A stretch of DNA of 22,967 nt from a virus, in IMG/VR virus record IMGVR_UViG_3300008470_000022, positions 1 to 22,967 of that record. One strand, 5' to 3'. How positions within the stretch are numbered: the stretch's first letter is position 1; each line of letters opens with the position of its first letter. Shown here piece after piece: positions 1 to 7,266 of this stretch. Both the position numbers and the translations under genes were made by a program. The notes under the pieces were generated by a model. The model was not told where the DNA came from and did no database searches. It was given only the letters and a program-made list of their open reading frames with translations.

Positions 1-1794
1 ATCACCTGTGTTTTGATAAACTCCCTTCGTGTTTTGTCCTACATTGCTTTTGTGTTCTCCAGTATTTTGGTTAGTTATATCGTAATAATCTGTTCCTGCT
101 AAATAAACGGTAAACCCATCTAAAGGAAGTGTTTGACCTGTCTTTTCAGCCATATCCCAAACTTCAGGGTCATTTCCTGCTCCTTCACTTATTCCTCCCC
201 AAACTGTTGTTGAAGTTGAAGTTCCTCCACCTGAACCATCTCCAAAATCATCTGGATTACCATCTTTTCTTATGGCTTGGTTTTTTGATGGGGAGCGTGA
301 TTGAGAATCGTCATCTGGCAGATTACCATTAAACATTGCTCTAATCATAAGTATTCCACTTACACTATGAGTTGGTGGTTTTACCCTTGATTCTACATCG
401 TCATATTCTACATCTATATTTGCGTCAATACAAGTAGGGTCTTGTTGTTCTAAATTGTTTGCGTAGAATAATCTATTCTTTACTGCATCTTGTGTTTTAG
501 ATAGAATTGGTACGTTATGGTATTGTCTTATAAATGCTTCTTGGTCAACTTCGTTATATTTAAAGTTATTATAGAAGTCAAAATGTGTTTCAGATATATC
601 AACAAATTCATATTGTTCTAATGAAGTTATTTTTTTCCATAATCCAAGCTCTCCTTCTTTTACAAACAGGTCTATTCGTTTTAAAGTTTGAAGATCTTTA
701 AGGATAAATAATTCTGGATACACATCTAACTTTATTTCAATATAGTTATTTATAATATCTTCAGCGAAGTACTCACAAGTGAATGGATTGTATATATTTG
801 GTGAGTATGGTGATACCACTGTTTTTTCATTATCATCATACACGTATGATGTGGCAAATTGGAATACTTTTTCTTTAACGAAGTTTCTTTCAAAAGTGTC
901 GTTAGACTTTAATTCAGCAGTTGGATTGCAGTGTGGAGGATGTTTGATTACATCAATAGTTCTCTCAATATATCCTTGGTAATGGTTTTGAGGTAATACC
1001 ATTGTATTCTTTACTCCGTTTTGATCTAATGACCACATAGAATAGAAGTCTGAACTATTTATTGTTATCTTAACAAATTCTCCACAAGCTGTAGCATTCC
1101 ATTCTGTTGGCACTCCATTTAGAGATGTTATTGCATTAAATTGATTTGCAACATCTTTTGCCAATTCTTTTTTATTATCTATTAGCGATTGGTCTAATAC
1201 TATTTCAATTTGACCAAGAAATGATGAAGTATCGTATCTTTTAGTTTTAATTTCAAAATCTATGCCTCTGGAAGAATTAAATCCAGCTACAGGCTCGATG
1301 TATTTATCTCCAAGATAGTAATGGAATACTTGTCTAAATGATTCTTTGTCAACATCTGCTTTAGAGATATTTATTTTTCTTTGAGGGTTTGCACTGTTTG
1401 CCCAATACAATAGTCCATCAATAATATTTATATCATTAATTAAGTCTTCTTCTGTGAATGCCAGTAATGGATCTATAACTAGAGCTCTGATTTCTCTTAT
1501 TCCAGATTCAAACACATAAACACCATGGTCTCCTAAACTATTAAACATAAAGAAATAGTTTGATCCTGAAGGTTGGTCTCCTTCACTTCCAATACATACG
1601 TTTCTTCCTTGTGGAAAGTCGTAAGATATCTCTGTTGTTCCTTTAATATTTTCTAATCCACCAACATTACTATCTTCAGAAGATCCTGAGCGTAGGTTTA
1701 CTATAAATCTGGATTCATTAGACTCTATAAGACTAGACTCATCATCTCTGTTCATACCGTTGTTAGGGATTCTCAGTTCAAAGTTTTGTGGCAT
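1..1794 (-). CDS. Large tail stabilisation/muzzle-type protein (crAss-like), 3' end beyond the window
   Basis: The frame is open from the ATG at 1794 to the left edge: 598 codons with no stop, so the C-terminus is missing. The ATG lies 5 bases after the upstream stop. My translation shows motifs I associate with the large stabilisation protein of crAss-like and related Bacteroidota phages: an N-terminal stretch ending SNVGGLENIKGTTEI, then LLYWANSANPQRKINI, HPPHCNPTAELK, QFATSYVYDDNEKTVVSPYS, KNRLFYANNLEQ and, near the edge, DGFTVYLAGTDYYDI. A Gly/Ser/Thr-rich linker (GSGGGTSTSTT) lies about 60 residues before the edge. Members of this family are virion tail components. It is the last gene of the tail run, directly behind the gp11-like adaptor. 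The family call is fairly firm. The exact position in the tail (stabilisation ring or muzzle) is inference. Confidence 0.8.
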   Translation of the reverse strand, partial: MPQNFELRIPNNGMNRDDESSLIESNESRFIVNLRSGSSEDSNVGGLENIKGTTEISYDFPQGRNVCIGSEGDQPSGSNYFFMFNSLGDHGVYVFESGIREIRALVIDPLLAFTEEDLINDINIIDGLLYWANSANPQRKINISKADVDKESFRQVFHYYLGDKYIEPVAGFNSSRGIDFEIKTKRYDTSSFLGQIEIVLDQSLIDNKKELAKDVANQFNAITSLNGVPTEWNATACGEFVKITINSSDFYSMWSLDQNGVKNTMVLPQNHYQGYIERTIDVIKHPPHCNPTAELKSNDTFERNFVKEKVFQFATSYVYDDNEKTVVSPYSPNIYNPFTCEYFAEDIINNYIEIKLDVYPELFILKDLQTLKRIDLFVKEGELGLWKKITSLEQYEFVDISETHFDFYNNFKYNEVDQEAFIRQYHNVPILSKTQDAVKNRLFYANNLEQQDPTCIDANIDVEYDDVESRVKPPTHSVSGILMIRAMFNGNLPDDDSQSRSPSKNQAIRKDGNPDDFGDGSGGGTSTSTTVWGGISEGAGNDPEVWDMAEKTGQTLPLDGFTVYLAGTDYYDITNQNTGEHKSNVGQNTKGVYQNTGD

Positions 1795-1799
1795 GGGAA

Positions 1800-2591
1800 T
1801 TATCTTTTAGGTGTTTGACTATAAGAAGCTCTTGTAAAGTCTAAATATTCTTCTACAGTGAAATCAAGAGTTAATCTTCTTACGATTTCATATTCATCGA
1901 TATAGCGTTGTCTAAGCCTTTCTTTTTCGCTTTGAGCCACTTTATCTTTATGTTCTCTTAGTTGCCAGTGAACATATCTAATTAGAGCTGGAATATATAT
2001 TCTTGATATAACAGTTGATCCATCTCCAGATATTCCAGAACTTTTGTATTCTAAAAGAACTTCGTCCAAGCTTATTTCACTATTAAATACAATTTTTCTT
2101 CTAGCTTCATCTATTCTATAGAATCCTGCTTCGTTTTGCATTCCTCTTCCTCCATACAGTTCTCCAACGAATTGACCGTTTCTGTAATGAGGTGTGTAGA
2201 AGTATCCGTTATATGGTAATGATGCTTGAGATAATCCTATTGGTGATTCAGAACATGAATCTATATTATCATTTACTCCATTTCCACAATCATCAGTTTT
2301 CCTAACCATCATTAAATCTTCATTTAATGTTAGTGTATGTGCTACTCCGTTTTTATTATATCCAATTTTTGTATATAAGATATAATCATCGGGAAGGTCT
2401 GCTGTTTTTGTTTGTTGATGTACTGGTAGGTAAGCTACTTTTACAGATTGTATAGTAGCAAGATTTAATGCCGTAAATCCATCAATAGCGTATTGAAGCA
2501 TCTTCTTATAATGTCTCATACTATTGTCATCTCTGTCCATAAGGACTCTATGTACAATGTAATCTAATGTTACGATTCCTTTAGTATCCAT
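1800..2591 (-). CDS. Tail tubular/adaptor protein, T7 gp11-like (crAss-like ring protein)
   Basis: The product is 263 residues. The start ATG shares one base with the stop of the upstream gene (TAATG), showing translational coupling. The N-terminal helix-rich segment (residues 1-60, with YKKMLQYAIDGFTALNL) is followed by VAYLPV, LPDDYILYTKIGYNKNG and a beta-rich middle. The C-terminal helical part contains YIPALIRYVHWQLREHKDK and the charged run SEKERLRQRYIDEYEIVRR. This order (helices, 'LPxDyvxYtKIG' segment, terminal helices ending in a basic Pro tail) is what I recall for the adaptor that joins portal to tail in crAss-like phages, related to T7 gp11 and P22 gp4. It sits between another connector gene and the large stabilisation protein, as expected. 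The family call is from memory of the motif order, not a search. Confidence 0.68.
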   Translation of the reverse strand: MDTKGIVTLDYIVHRVLMDRDDNSMRHYKKMLQYAIDGFTALNLATIQSVKVAYLPVHQQTKTADLPDDYILYTKIGYNKNGVAHTLTLNEDLMMVRKTDDCGNGVNDNIDSCSESPIGLSQASLPYNGYFYTPHYRNGQFVGELYGGRGMQNEAGFYRIDEARRKIVFNSEISLDEVLLEYKSSGISGDGSTVISRIYIPALIRYVHWQLREHKDKVAQSEKERLRQRYIDEYEIVRRLTLDFTVEEYLDFTRASYSQTPKR

Positions 2592-3244
2592 TATCCTGTA
2601 GGTATGTTAGGGTTATTGTCGTTATATTTATCTTGAGTAGTGTTCTTTGATGATTGAAGTAGTTGAGTTATCATTTGAATAAAATCAAACTCAAGGTCTC
2701 CGGGAACAGGTATCGGGTCATCTCCTGATAAATGTGATATTCCAGCTATCATTCTAATTATTACCTGATCTACAGCTATACCTATATTTCTATAATAAAG
2801 TTTAGTTCCTTGAACTCTAACTTCTGTTTTTGTATTTAAGTAGTGAACATCTAGTATTGAAAATACATCATCACTACCATTTCCGTTTATTGCAAAAGCG
2901 TTATCAAGATTTTTTAATTCAGAAACTCTCACTAGTCCTCTATCATCTTTTAATGATATTAACTGAGCTGGCAAATTACTATACTTCTCTCCTGTGATTG
3001 AATCTACTTCAACTGTTATTGGATTAGGATGTGAATCATTTGGGAATTGAGTTATAAACTCTCCGTTTATGATATATCCATTACTATCGTTATCCTTGAA
3101 CATTGAAGCTTTTAAGACTTTACCAATAGCTATATCTGCAGCTTTCCATATAATTGTAGGATGTAATTTTCCTGATAATGTCGGGTCTCCCCCCATTTCT
3201 ACATCTCTAATGAAGTCTGATAAATTGTTTTTAGTGATTGCCAT
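2591..3244 (-). CDS. Connector/tail structural protein of Bacteroidota phages, function not assigned
   Basis: The product is 217 residues and starts 2 bases after the preceding stop. It begins with a helix rich in charged residues (LSDFIRDVEMGGDPTLSGKLHP). The middle part is beta-rich (YSNLPAQLISLKDDRGLVRVSEL, then TKTEVRVQGTKLYYRNI). The C-terminus carries DDPIPVPGDLEFDFIQMITQLL followed by a polar tail, QDKYNDNNPNIPTG. The combination 'YxxLPxxxIxLxxxRGL', then 'IPxPxxxExxII', then 'QDKxND' recurs in head-tail or tail proteins of Bacteroidota podoviruses as I remember them. The place between two connector-type genes fits a ring or tail completion protein. No enzymatic motif is visible. Confidence 0.6.
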   Translation of the reverse strand: MAITKNNLSDFIRDVEMGGDPTLSGKLHPTIIWKAADIAIGKVLKASMFKDNDSNGYIINGEFITQFPNDSHPNPITVEVDSITGEKYSNLPAQLISLKDDRGLVRVSELKNLDNAFAINGNGSDDVFSILDVHYLNTKTEVRVQGTKLYYRNIGIAVDQVIIRMIAGISHLSGDDPIPVPGDLEFDFIQMITQLLQSSKNTTQDKYNDNNPNIPTG

Positions 3245-3246
3245 TT

Positions 3247-3795
3247 TTATACTCCTTTAGTTTTGTATTGGTCAACATACCCTGATAATTCTCCATCTCT
3301 CAAATTTATAGATAAATATCCTAAAACAAGCTTTGCTACGTCTGTAAATAATATATAATTCCAATCGAAGTCCGTACTTGATGTGGAATCATACTTTTCA
3401 ACTCCACCTACTATAGTGTATCCCCAGATAGGTTTGTTTGGTTCTCTTAAATAGCTAAATTCTACAGTATTTATATCTCTTGGTTCTATTCTTATTCTAT
3501 CTTTTAGAAAATTACAAACAGGAAAGTCTTTAGATGGAGTTTTTATGCTGTTGTCAACCCTCTCATTCCACTTGTCATCATCAATCCTTTCAACTGTCTT
3601 TCTTGATACTAAAGGTGGAGTTCCACAACATTGGTTAGCTATCTTTATGAATGCAATATCTGTTACGTGAATATAATCATCTGGTAAAATCATTTCACCT
3701 AAAGAATCTACAGGAATACTCTCTATCTCTTTACATGATCTTAAATCATCCTTCATTTTTTGTGTTACTTCATACCCCATTTTGGGTAATGGCAT
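3247..3795 (-). CDS. Connector/ring protein, C-terminal part of a frameshifted gene
   Basis: This 182-codon frame starts at an internal ATG (MPLPKMGYEV). The same frame is open upstream back to about 3840 and reads LRYGLPEEYTPAMPLPKMGY, with no start codon there. The missing N-terminus is encoded just upstream in another frame (3828-3956). Restoring one T in a TTTT run at 3835-3838 joins them into a single product of about 236 residues covering 3247-3956. Later features are LPDDYIHVTDIAFIKIANQCC, a beta-rich stretch with IRIEPRDINTVEFSYLREP, and a helical end (FTDVAKLVLGYLSINLRDGELSGYVDQ). This resembles a widespread Bacteroidota-phage structural protein whose N-terminus reads like MINVNEIxxFIxFIANKEQSG. 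A role as a portal-proximal ring is inferred from gene order. Confidence 0.62.
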   Translation of the reverse strand: MPLPKMGYEVTQKMKDDLRSCKEIESIPVDSLGEMILPDDYIHVTDIAFIKIANQCCGTPPLVSRKTVERIDDDKWNERVDNSIKTPSKDFPVCNFLKDRIRIEPRDINTVEFSYLREPNKPIWGYTIVGGVEKYDSTSSTDFDWNYILFTDVAKLVLGYLSINLRDGELSGYVDQYKTKGV

Positions 3796-3827
3796 TGCAG
3801 GAGTGTACTCCTCTGGTAATCCATACC

Positions 3828-3956
3828 TTAGTTGAAAAGATCCACATTTGCAGCTTGAAAAGCTAAGTTGAGTTGAGGTATAGAATATGCCGTTCCGGAT
3901 TGTTCTTTATTAGCAATAAAATCTATAAATCCTTTTATTTCGTTTACGTTAATCAT
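3828..3956 (-). CDS. N-terminal fragment of the frameshifted connector/ring protein
   Basis: The 42-codon reading frame begins MINVNEIKGFIDFIANKEQ, passes QLNLAFQAANVDLFN and ends at TAA (3828-3830). Its ATG lies 2 bases after the stop of the PLA2-like gene, so it has a proper position in the gene run. The sequence 'FIxFIANKEQSG ... NLAxQxAxxDLF' looks like the conserved start of the family, and the continuation is found in the -1 frame immediately after. It is therefore better read as the first part of the gene ending at 3247 than as a separate protein. A base loss in a T run (sequencing or biological) is the simplest cause. Confidence 0.6.
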   Translation of the reverse strand: MINVNEIKGFIDFIANKEQSGTAYSIPQLNLAFQAANVDLFN

Positions 3957-3958
3957 TG

Positions 3959-4225
3959 TTAATTATAGTTAAAATATTTCTTACCTCCTACTCTTACACC
4001 TAAAAAGTATATTACTGCCCAGCACTGATAATAAACTCTCTTAAACCATCCTTTTATTCTAAACGTATCCTTAAGTGTCATTATTAAAAACTTTCCGTCA
4101 CATTCAAATCTTCTAGCTTCATCACCTCCTATCCCATAGGATATATCATGCTTATTGCATGATGCTTCAAAGAATTTACCGTAAGGTAGTCTAATCCAAC
4201 TTCCATCTCCTCCACATCCATTCAT
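3959..4225 (-). CDS. Phospholipase A2-like small phage protein
   Basis: The product is 88 residues. Residues 2-8 are NGCGGDG, a candidate calcium-binding loop. CNKHDISYG (23-31) contains the His-Asp dyad and Tyr of the secretory PLA2 signature CxxHDxxY. FECDGKF (40-46) has a Cys-Asp pair resembling the second catalytic Asp region of PLA2 (CDxxxA). C23 and C42 could form the conserved disulfide. A hydrophobic aromatic stretch (residues 64-79, VYYQCWAVIYFLGVRV) ends the protein and could touch a membrane. Known relatives act on phospholipid sn-2 esters; parvovirus VP1 uses such a domain to breach membranes during entry. It lies among tail genes, 2 bases before the connector gene and just behind a 129-residue unknown, so a virion or lysis role is plausible but unproven. 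The family call is well supported by motif; activity is not shown. Confidence 0.72.
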   Translation of the reverse strand: MNGCGGDGSWIRLPYGKFFEASCNKHDISYGIGGDEARRFECDGKFLIMTLKDTFRIKGWFKRVYYQCWAVIYFLGVRVGGKKYFNYN

Positions 4226-4226
4226 A

Positions 4227-4616
4227 TTAATAGTTATTAGTTATGTAAGTATCTATTTCTGTTTGTAAATAGTCCTTCATTGTTTGGTCGTATAATCCAG
4301 ACAAAATAAGGGAAGGGTTAATACTTGTTGCTGTTAACCAACTACCAATAATTAACTCATCTGTTAACTGCTTTAAGTGAAACTCTAAAGCAATAACATC
4401 TTCTGGAGGGTTTGTACCAGACATAACGGTTAGCACTTGATGAGCTCTGAACTTTTCAAAAAAGTATTGCCCATCCTCTTCTCTTTGTGCGTATTTCCCT
4501 ATAATAAGAGGGATAAGCTCTTCCGGACTTACTATTTCAGTATATCCAGTTGGCTTTTCATTTTCAAAAGCTAATGCGTTTCCTGTCTCAGAATCTTCTC
4601 TATAAAACTTTCTCAT
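4227..4616 (-). CDS. Unknown protein in the tail operon
   Basis: The product is 129 residues and I do not recognise it. The ATG follows the upstream TAG by 2 bases and the stop precedes the PLA2-like start by 1 base, so it is part of the tail run. The sequence is mostly helical in appearance: SPEELIPLIIGKYAQREEDG, then an amphipathic segment around ALEFHLKQLTDELIIGSWLTATS, and a Tyr/Asp-rich end (YDQTMKDYLQTEIDTYITNNY). There is no signal peptide or membrane segment. Small helical proteins after fibre genes can be fibre chaperones or virion components; this one could be either, and nothing in the sequence decides. Confidence 0.55.
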   Translation of the reverse strand: MRKFYREDSETGNALAFENEKPTGYTEIVSPEELIPLIIGKYAQREEDGQYFFEKFRAHQVLTVMSGTNPPEDVIALEFHLKQLTDELIIGSWLTATSINPSLILSGLYDQTMKDYLQTEIDTYITNNY

Positions 4617-4618
4617 AA

Positions 4619-5653
4619 CTAACCTATTCTATTAAATGGTCTCCATCTTAAACTTGTATGGTCATACCAAAACCAAGCTGTTTCATTTGGCTTTAATGAC
4701 TTTTGTGCACCATCTCTCATTAGCAATCTGTTTACTGCTAAACTTCCTCCAGATTCGTGAGCAAACCTAATGTCTAATCCTGAAGCGTTTATATTGTTAA
4801 GCCCTACAATTCTATTCTCTCCTGCTGGTGGAGCTTGAAGTCCACTAATAATTCTATTGTTAATGTCAACATCTTGCCTGAAAAGGTCGGCTATAAGCCA
4901 GTCTGTTGGAGCATAATCACTTGCTGTAGCAGTAAGTGTTGATGGGGTTCTTATCCGAGCTGTCTCTATAGATGTAAAGAATGGAAAAGGTCTTTCTGAA
5001 ATAGGCTGTTTAATGTTAGCGTCTAACGAACCGTATCCATTAGCAATACCTTTATTAGCTAAATCTTCCTTTGCATCAATTTGAGCTTGAGCCTTTCTAA
5101 ATGCTTCGAATACTGAATCCGTAGCAGCTATTGCTACATTTGCTCCAACTGTGTACCCTACCATCAATACTGCTAAAGTAGCACTGGCGAAATCCGATAT
5201 TGTAGCTGCAATCTGTGTTCCGGTATGATTAGTTCTGTCTAATAGAACTGCATCTGTGCTATTTGCCGTTGCTCCTGTCTCAATTCCAGAAAGCTTTGCT
5301 TTTTCTGTAGGTGTGATAGAATCTGCGACTGTAGCGAATACATTAGATGATGAAGGATTATTAGCTCCTTGTATTGCTTCTAATTCATCTTTTGTTAGTT
5401 CATATACAGGAATTGTCTCAATGATAGTTTTAATAGCGACTATTAGATCTTTTACTGAAGACTCTTTGGGATAAAGATAGTTTGAAGGGTGAGAAAGTAC
5501 TATATTCTGGTCAGTTATCAAATCTTTCAATCCAACAAGACCATCATTATTAGAAAATGTCTCAACATTTACACGAGCATAGAAGTTAGTCTGATTACCA
5601 GATTTAACTCCTATTTGTGTTCCAGCCTCTATTATTTCAATTTTATCACTCAT
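4619..5653 (-). CDS. Tail fibre-like protein
   Basis: The product is 344 residues. Its ATG directly follows the TAA of the repeat-bearing fibre gene with no gap, and it ends in TAG. The N-terminal 100 residues are mixed, with DLITDQNIVLSHPSNYLYP. Residues about 110-160 hold the common phage-fibre segment LSGIETGATANSTD followed by NHTGTQIAATISDF, which occurs in many trimeric tail fibres. The C-terminal third is beta-rich with INNRIISGLQAPPAGENRIVGL and ends ETAWFWYDHTSLRWRPFNRIG, like the terminal domains of fibre proteins that coat trimer tips. It probably takes part in host surface recognition. The particular receptor cannot be inferred. It could instead be a head fibre. Confidence 0.68.
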   Translation of the reverse strand: MSDKIEIIEAGTQIGVKSGNQTNFYARVNVETFSNNDGLVGLKDLITDQNIVLSHPSNYLYPKESSVKDLIVAIKTIIETIPVYELTKDELEAIQGANNPSSSNVFATVADSITPTEKAKLSGIETGATANSTDAVLLDRTNHTGTQIAATISDFASATLAVLMVGYTVGANVAIAATDSVFEAFRKAQAQIDAKEDLANKGIANGYGSLDANIKQPISERPFPFFTSIETARIRTPSTLTATASDYAPTDWLIADLFRQDVDINNRIISGLQAPPAGENRIVGLNNINASGLDIRFAHESGGSLAVNRLLMRDGAQKSLKPNETAWFWYDHTSLRWRPFNRIG

Positions 5654-7261
5654 TTATGTTCTAGTATAAGAAACCGTTACATTAAGCTTTCCACCGGGAG
5701 TAGTTTTTGATGTTTCAAACCACATACTTTCTCCTGTTTCAAATGTGTTCTCTGCTGTTGGTGTAGATGTAGCACTATTGTTTATTGGAGTATTTGCAGG
5801 AATATCAATAGTTCCGCTTGTCATTATTGTTCCTGCATCATTTTTTGGTATTAATGTTGCGTCATCTGTAGCAGATATATCTTTAGATATAGATGCGTAA
5901 ATATTAAGTATAGTACAATCTATAGGTATCCTAACTCTTGTTATTCCTTGCTCTCCTGTTTCAAAACTTACTACGGTTGTAAAAAAGTCTATTTTAGCCT
6001 CTGCAGATAATTTATCTACTGTTACAGCTTCATTAACTATTTTGTCAGTAGTTATTGAGTTATCTACTATTTTATCAGTTGTTACTGCATCATTGACAAT
6101 CTTATCTGTAGTGATAGCATCATTAACTATTTTACTAGTTGTAATAGCATCGTTAATTACTTTGTCAGTTGTTACAGCATCGTTAATAATTTTATCAGTT
6201 GTAATGGCATCGTTAATGATTTTATCAGTTGTAATGGCATCGTTAATGATTTTATCAGTTGTTACTGAATTGTCTGCTAACTCTGTAGTTCCTATAGATA
6301 AAGCCCCTACAACTATAGGATTCCTAGCTATTTCTTTAAATACCAATCCATCTGTAGGGTCATCAACATATCTCAAGGATATCATTTGATCTGAATCTGA
6401 CATAATAAATGTAGTAGGATTAATTTTTATATTCCCACTAGAAATAGAAGCATCTCTAACTGTAATAGTAAATGCACTATTGTTTACAATTCTTATTTCA
6501 TCATTTATTGAAAAACTTCCTTGTACTACATCTAAATTAGTGTTTCCTGCAGCGTCTACATTGAAATAAGTTAAGTTTGATATTCTCTTAATGTCTAATA
6601 GCGAAGATTCAGATATTGTTTGGCTATGAGTTATTATTTGAGATTGAATACCTCTCATTATAACATCATCCGTAATTTCCAAAACATCCGGGGATGATAT
6701 GTCTGAGTAAGCTGCATCTTCAGATGCGTGTAAGAAATATCTAGCTCCATTAATCGTACTATATATTTCGCCTCCATCGCTACCTCCATCTATATTTACT
6801 GAAGTCCATGTATTTCCTATTAAAGAAGGGTTTACAGAGATAACATGACCATTAACAGAAGATCCTGCCGAAGGTGGTGCTAGTAAAATAACTTTAGTTC
6901 CAGAAGCAACTGCGTTGTAAATAACTCCAGAAGAAGGAATTGTTATATTAATTTCATTTGCTAGTAAAATAGCTGCAGCCTCTTCCTGACCAGATAATAC
7001 TGCTACAGGATTAGTTATCTGATCTATACCATCTATCTTGAAAGGAGATATATTATCGTTAGATGCTAAAGTGTTGAAGTCAAAACTACCAACAGCACCA
7101 ATACTTGATGATACTGGAGCTCTATTTAGAGCATTGTACTTTATTTCTCCGACTCCATTACTATTGTTTTTAGTTCCGGGATTAATGAATGTAGTCCCAT
7201 CATTTTCTGTGATATACAAAAGTCCTACTGAGTTTCCTAAAGATCCTATTGTTGTTGCCAT
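5654..7261 (-). CDS. Fibre/receptor-binding-type structural protein with decapeptide repeats
   Basis: The product is 535 residues, starting 5 bases after the upstream stop. Residues 1-320 are beta-rich, with many Ser, Thr, Asn and Gly and no enzymatic motif. Residues about 324-420 are nine to ten tandem copies of a decapeptide of the form TTDKI(I/V)NDA(I/V), a repeat seen in phage tail fibres and thought to form a trimeric shaft. The end (residues 421-535) is a small beta domain with FETGEQGITRVRIPIDCTILNIYAS and GKLNVTVSYTRT. The layout, an N-terminal attachment part, a repeat shaft and a distal domain, suits a fibre. Its partner may be the next fibre gene. Confidence 0.7.
   Translation of the reverse strand: MATTIGSLGNSVGLLYITENDGTTFINPGTKNNSNGVGEIKYNALNRAPVSSSIGAVGSFDFNTLASNDNISPFKIDGIDQITNPVAVLSGQEEAAAILLANEINITIPSSGVIYNAVASGTKVILLAPPSAGSSVNGHVISVNPSLIGNTWTSVNIDGGSDGGEIYSTINGARYFLHASEDAAYSDISSPDVLEITDDVIMRGIQSQIITHSQTISESSLLDIKRISNLTYFNVDAAGNTNLDVVQGSFSINDEIRIVNNSAFTITVRDASISSGNIKINPTTFIMSDSDQMISLRYVDDPTDGLVFKEIARNPIVVGALSIGTTELADNSVTTDKIINDAITTDKIINDAITTDKIINDAVTTDKVINDAITTSKIVNDAITTDKIVNDAVTTDKIVDNSITTDKIVNEAVTVDKLSAEAKIDFFTTVVSFETGEQGITRVRIPIDCTILNIYASISKDISATDDATLIPKNDAGTIMTSGTIDIPANTPINNSATSTPTAENTFETGESMWFETSKTTPGGKLNVTVSYTRT
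6002..6292 (-). repeat. Tandem 30-base coding repeats (decapeptide shaft)
   Basis: Roughly nine to ten consecutive 30-base units encode the TTDKIINDA-type decapeptide. Some adjacent units are almost identical at the DNA level, especially at 6160-6260, while others have drifted at third positions. Such arrays can gain or lose units by slippage or recombination, changing shaft length in 10-residue steps. The repeat also creates an apparent long frame on the opposite strand, which is not a gene. Confidence 0.88.
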
Positions 7262-7266
7262 TTTTT

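Noticed and set aside
3834-3842. Classical -1 programmed frameshift site
   Set aside because: T CTT TTC does not fit X XXY YYZ; P-site re-pairing would be poor and no strong downstream stem was seen.
6002-6292. CRISPR-like tandem repeats
   Set aside because: Units are contiguous with no spacers and encode an uninterrupted protein repeat.
6042-6389. 115-codon plus-strand frame rich in Val, Leu and Ser
   Set aside because: It is the antisense shadow of the decapeptide repeats in the fibre gene; repeat periodicity of 30 keeps the frame open.
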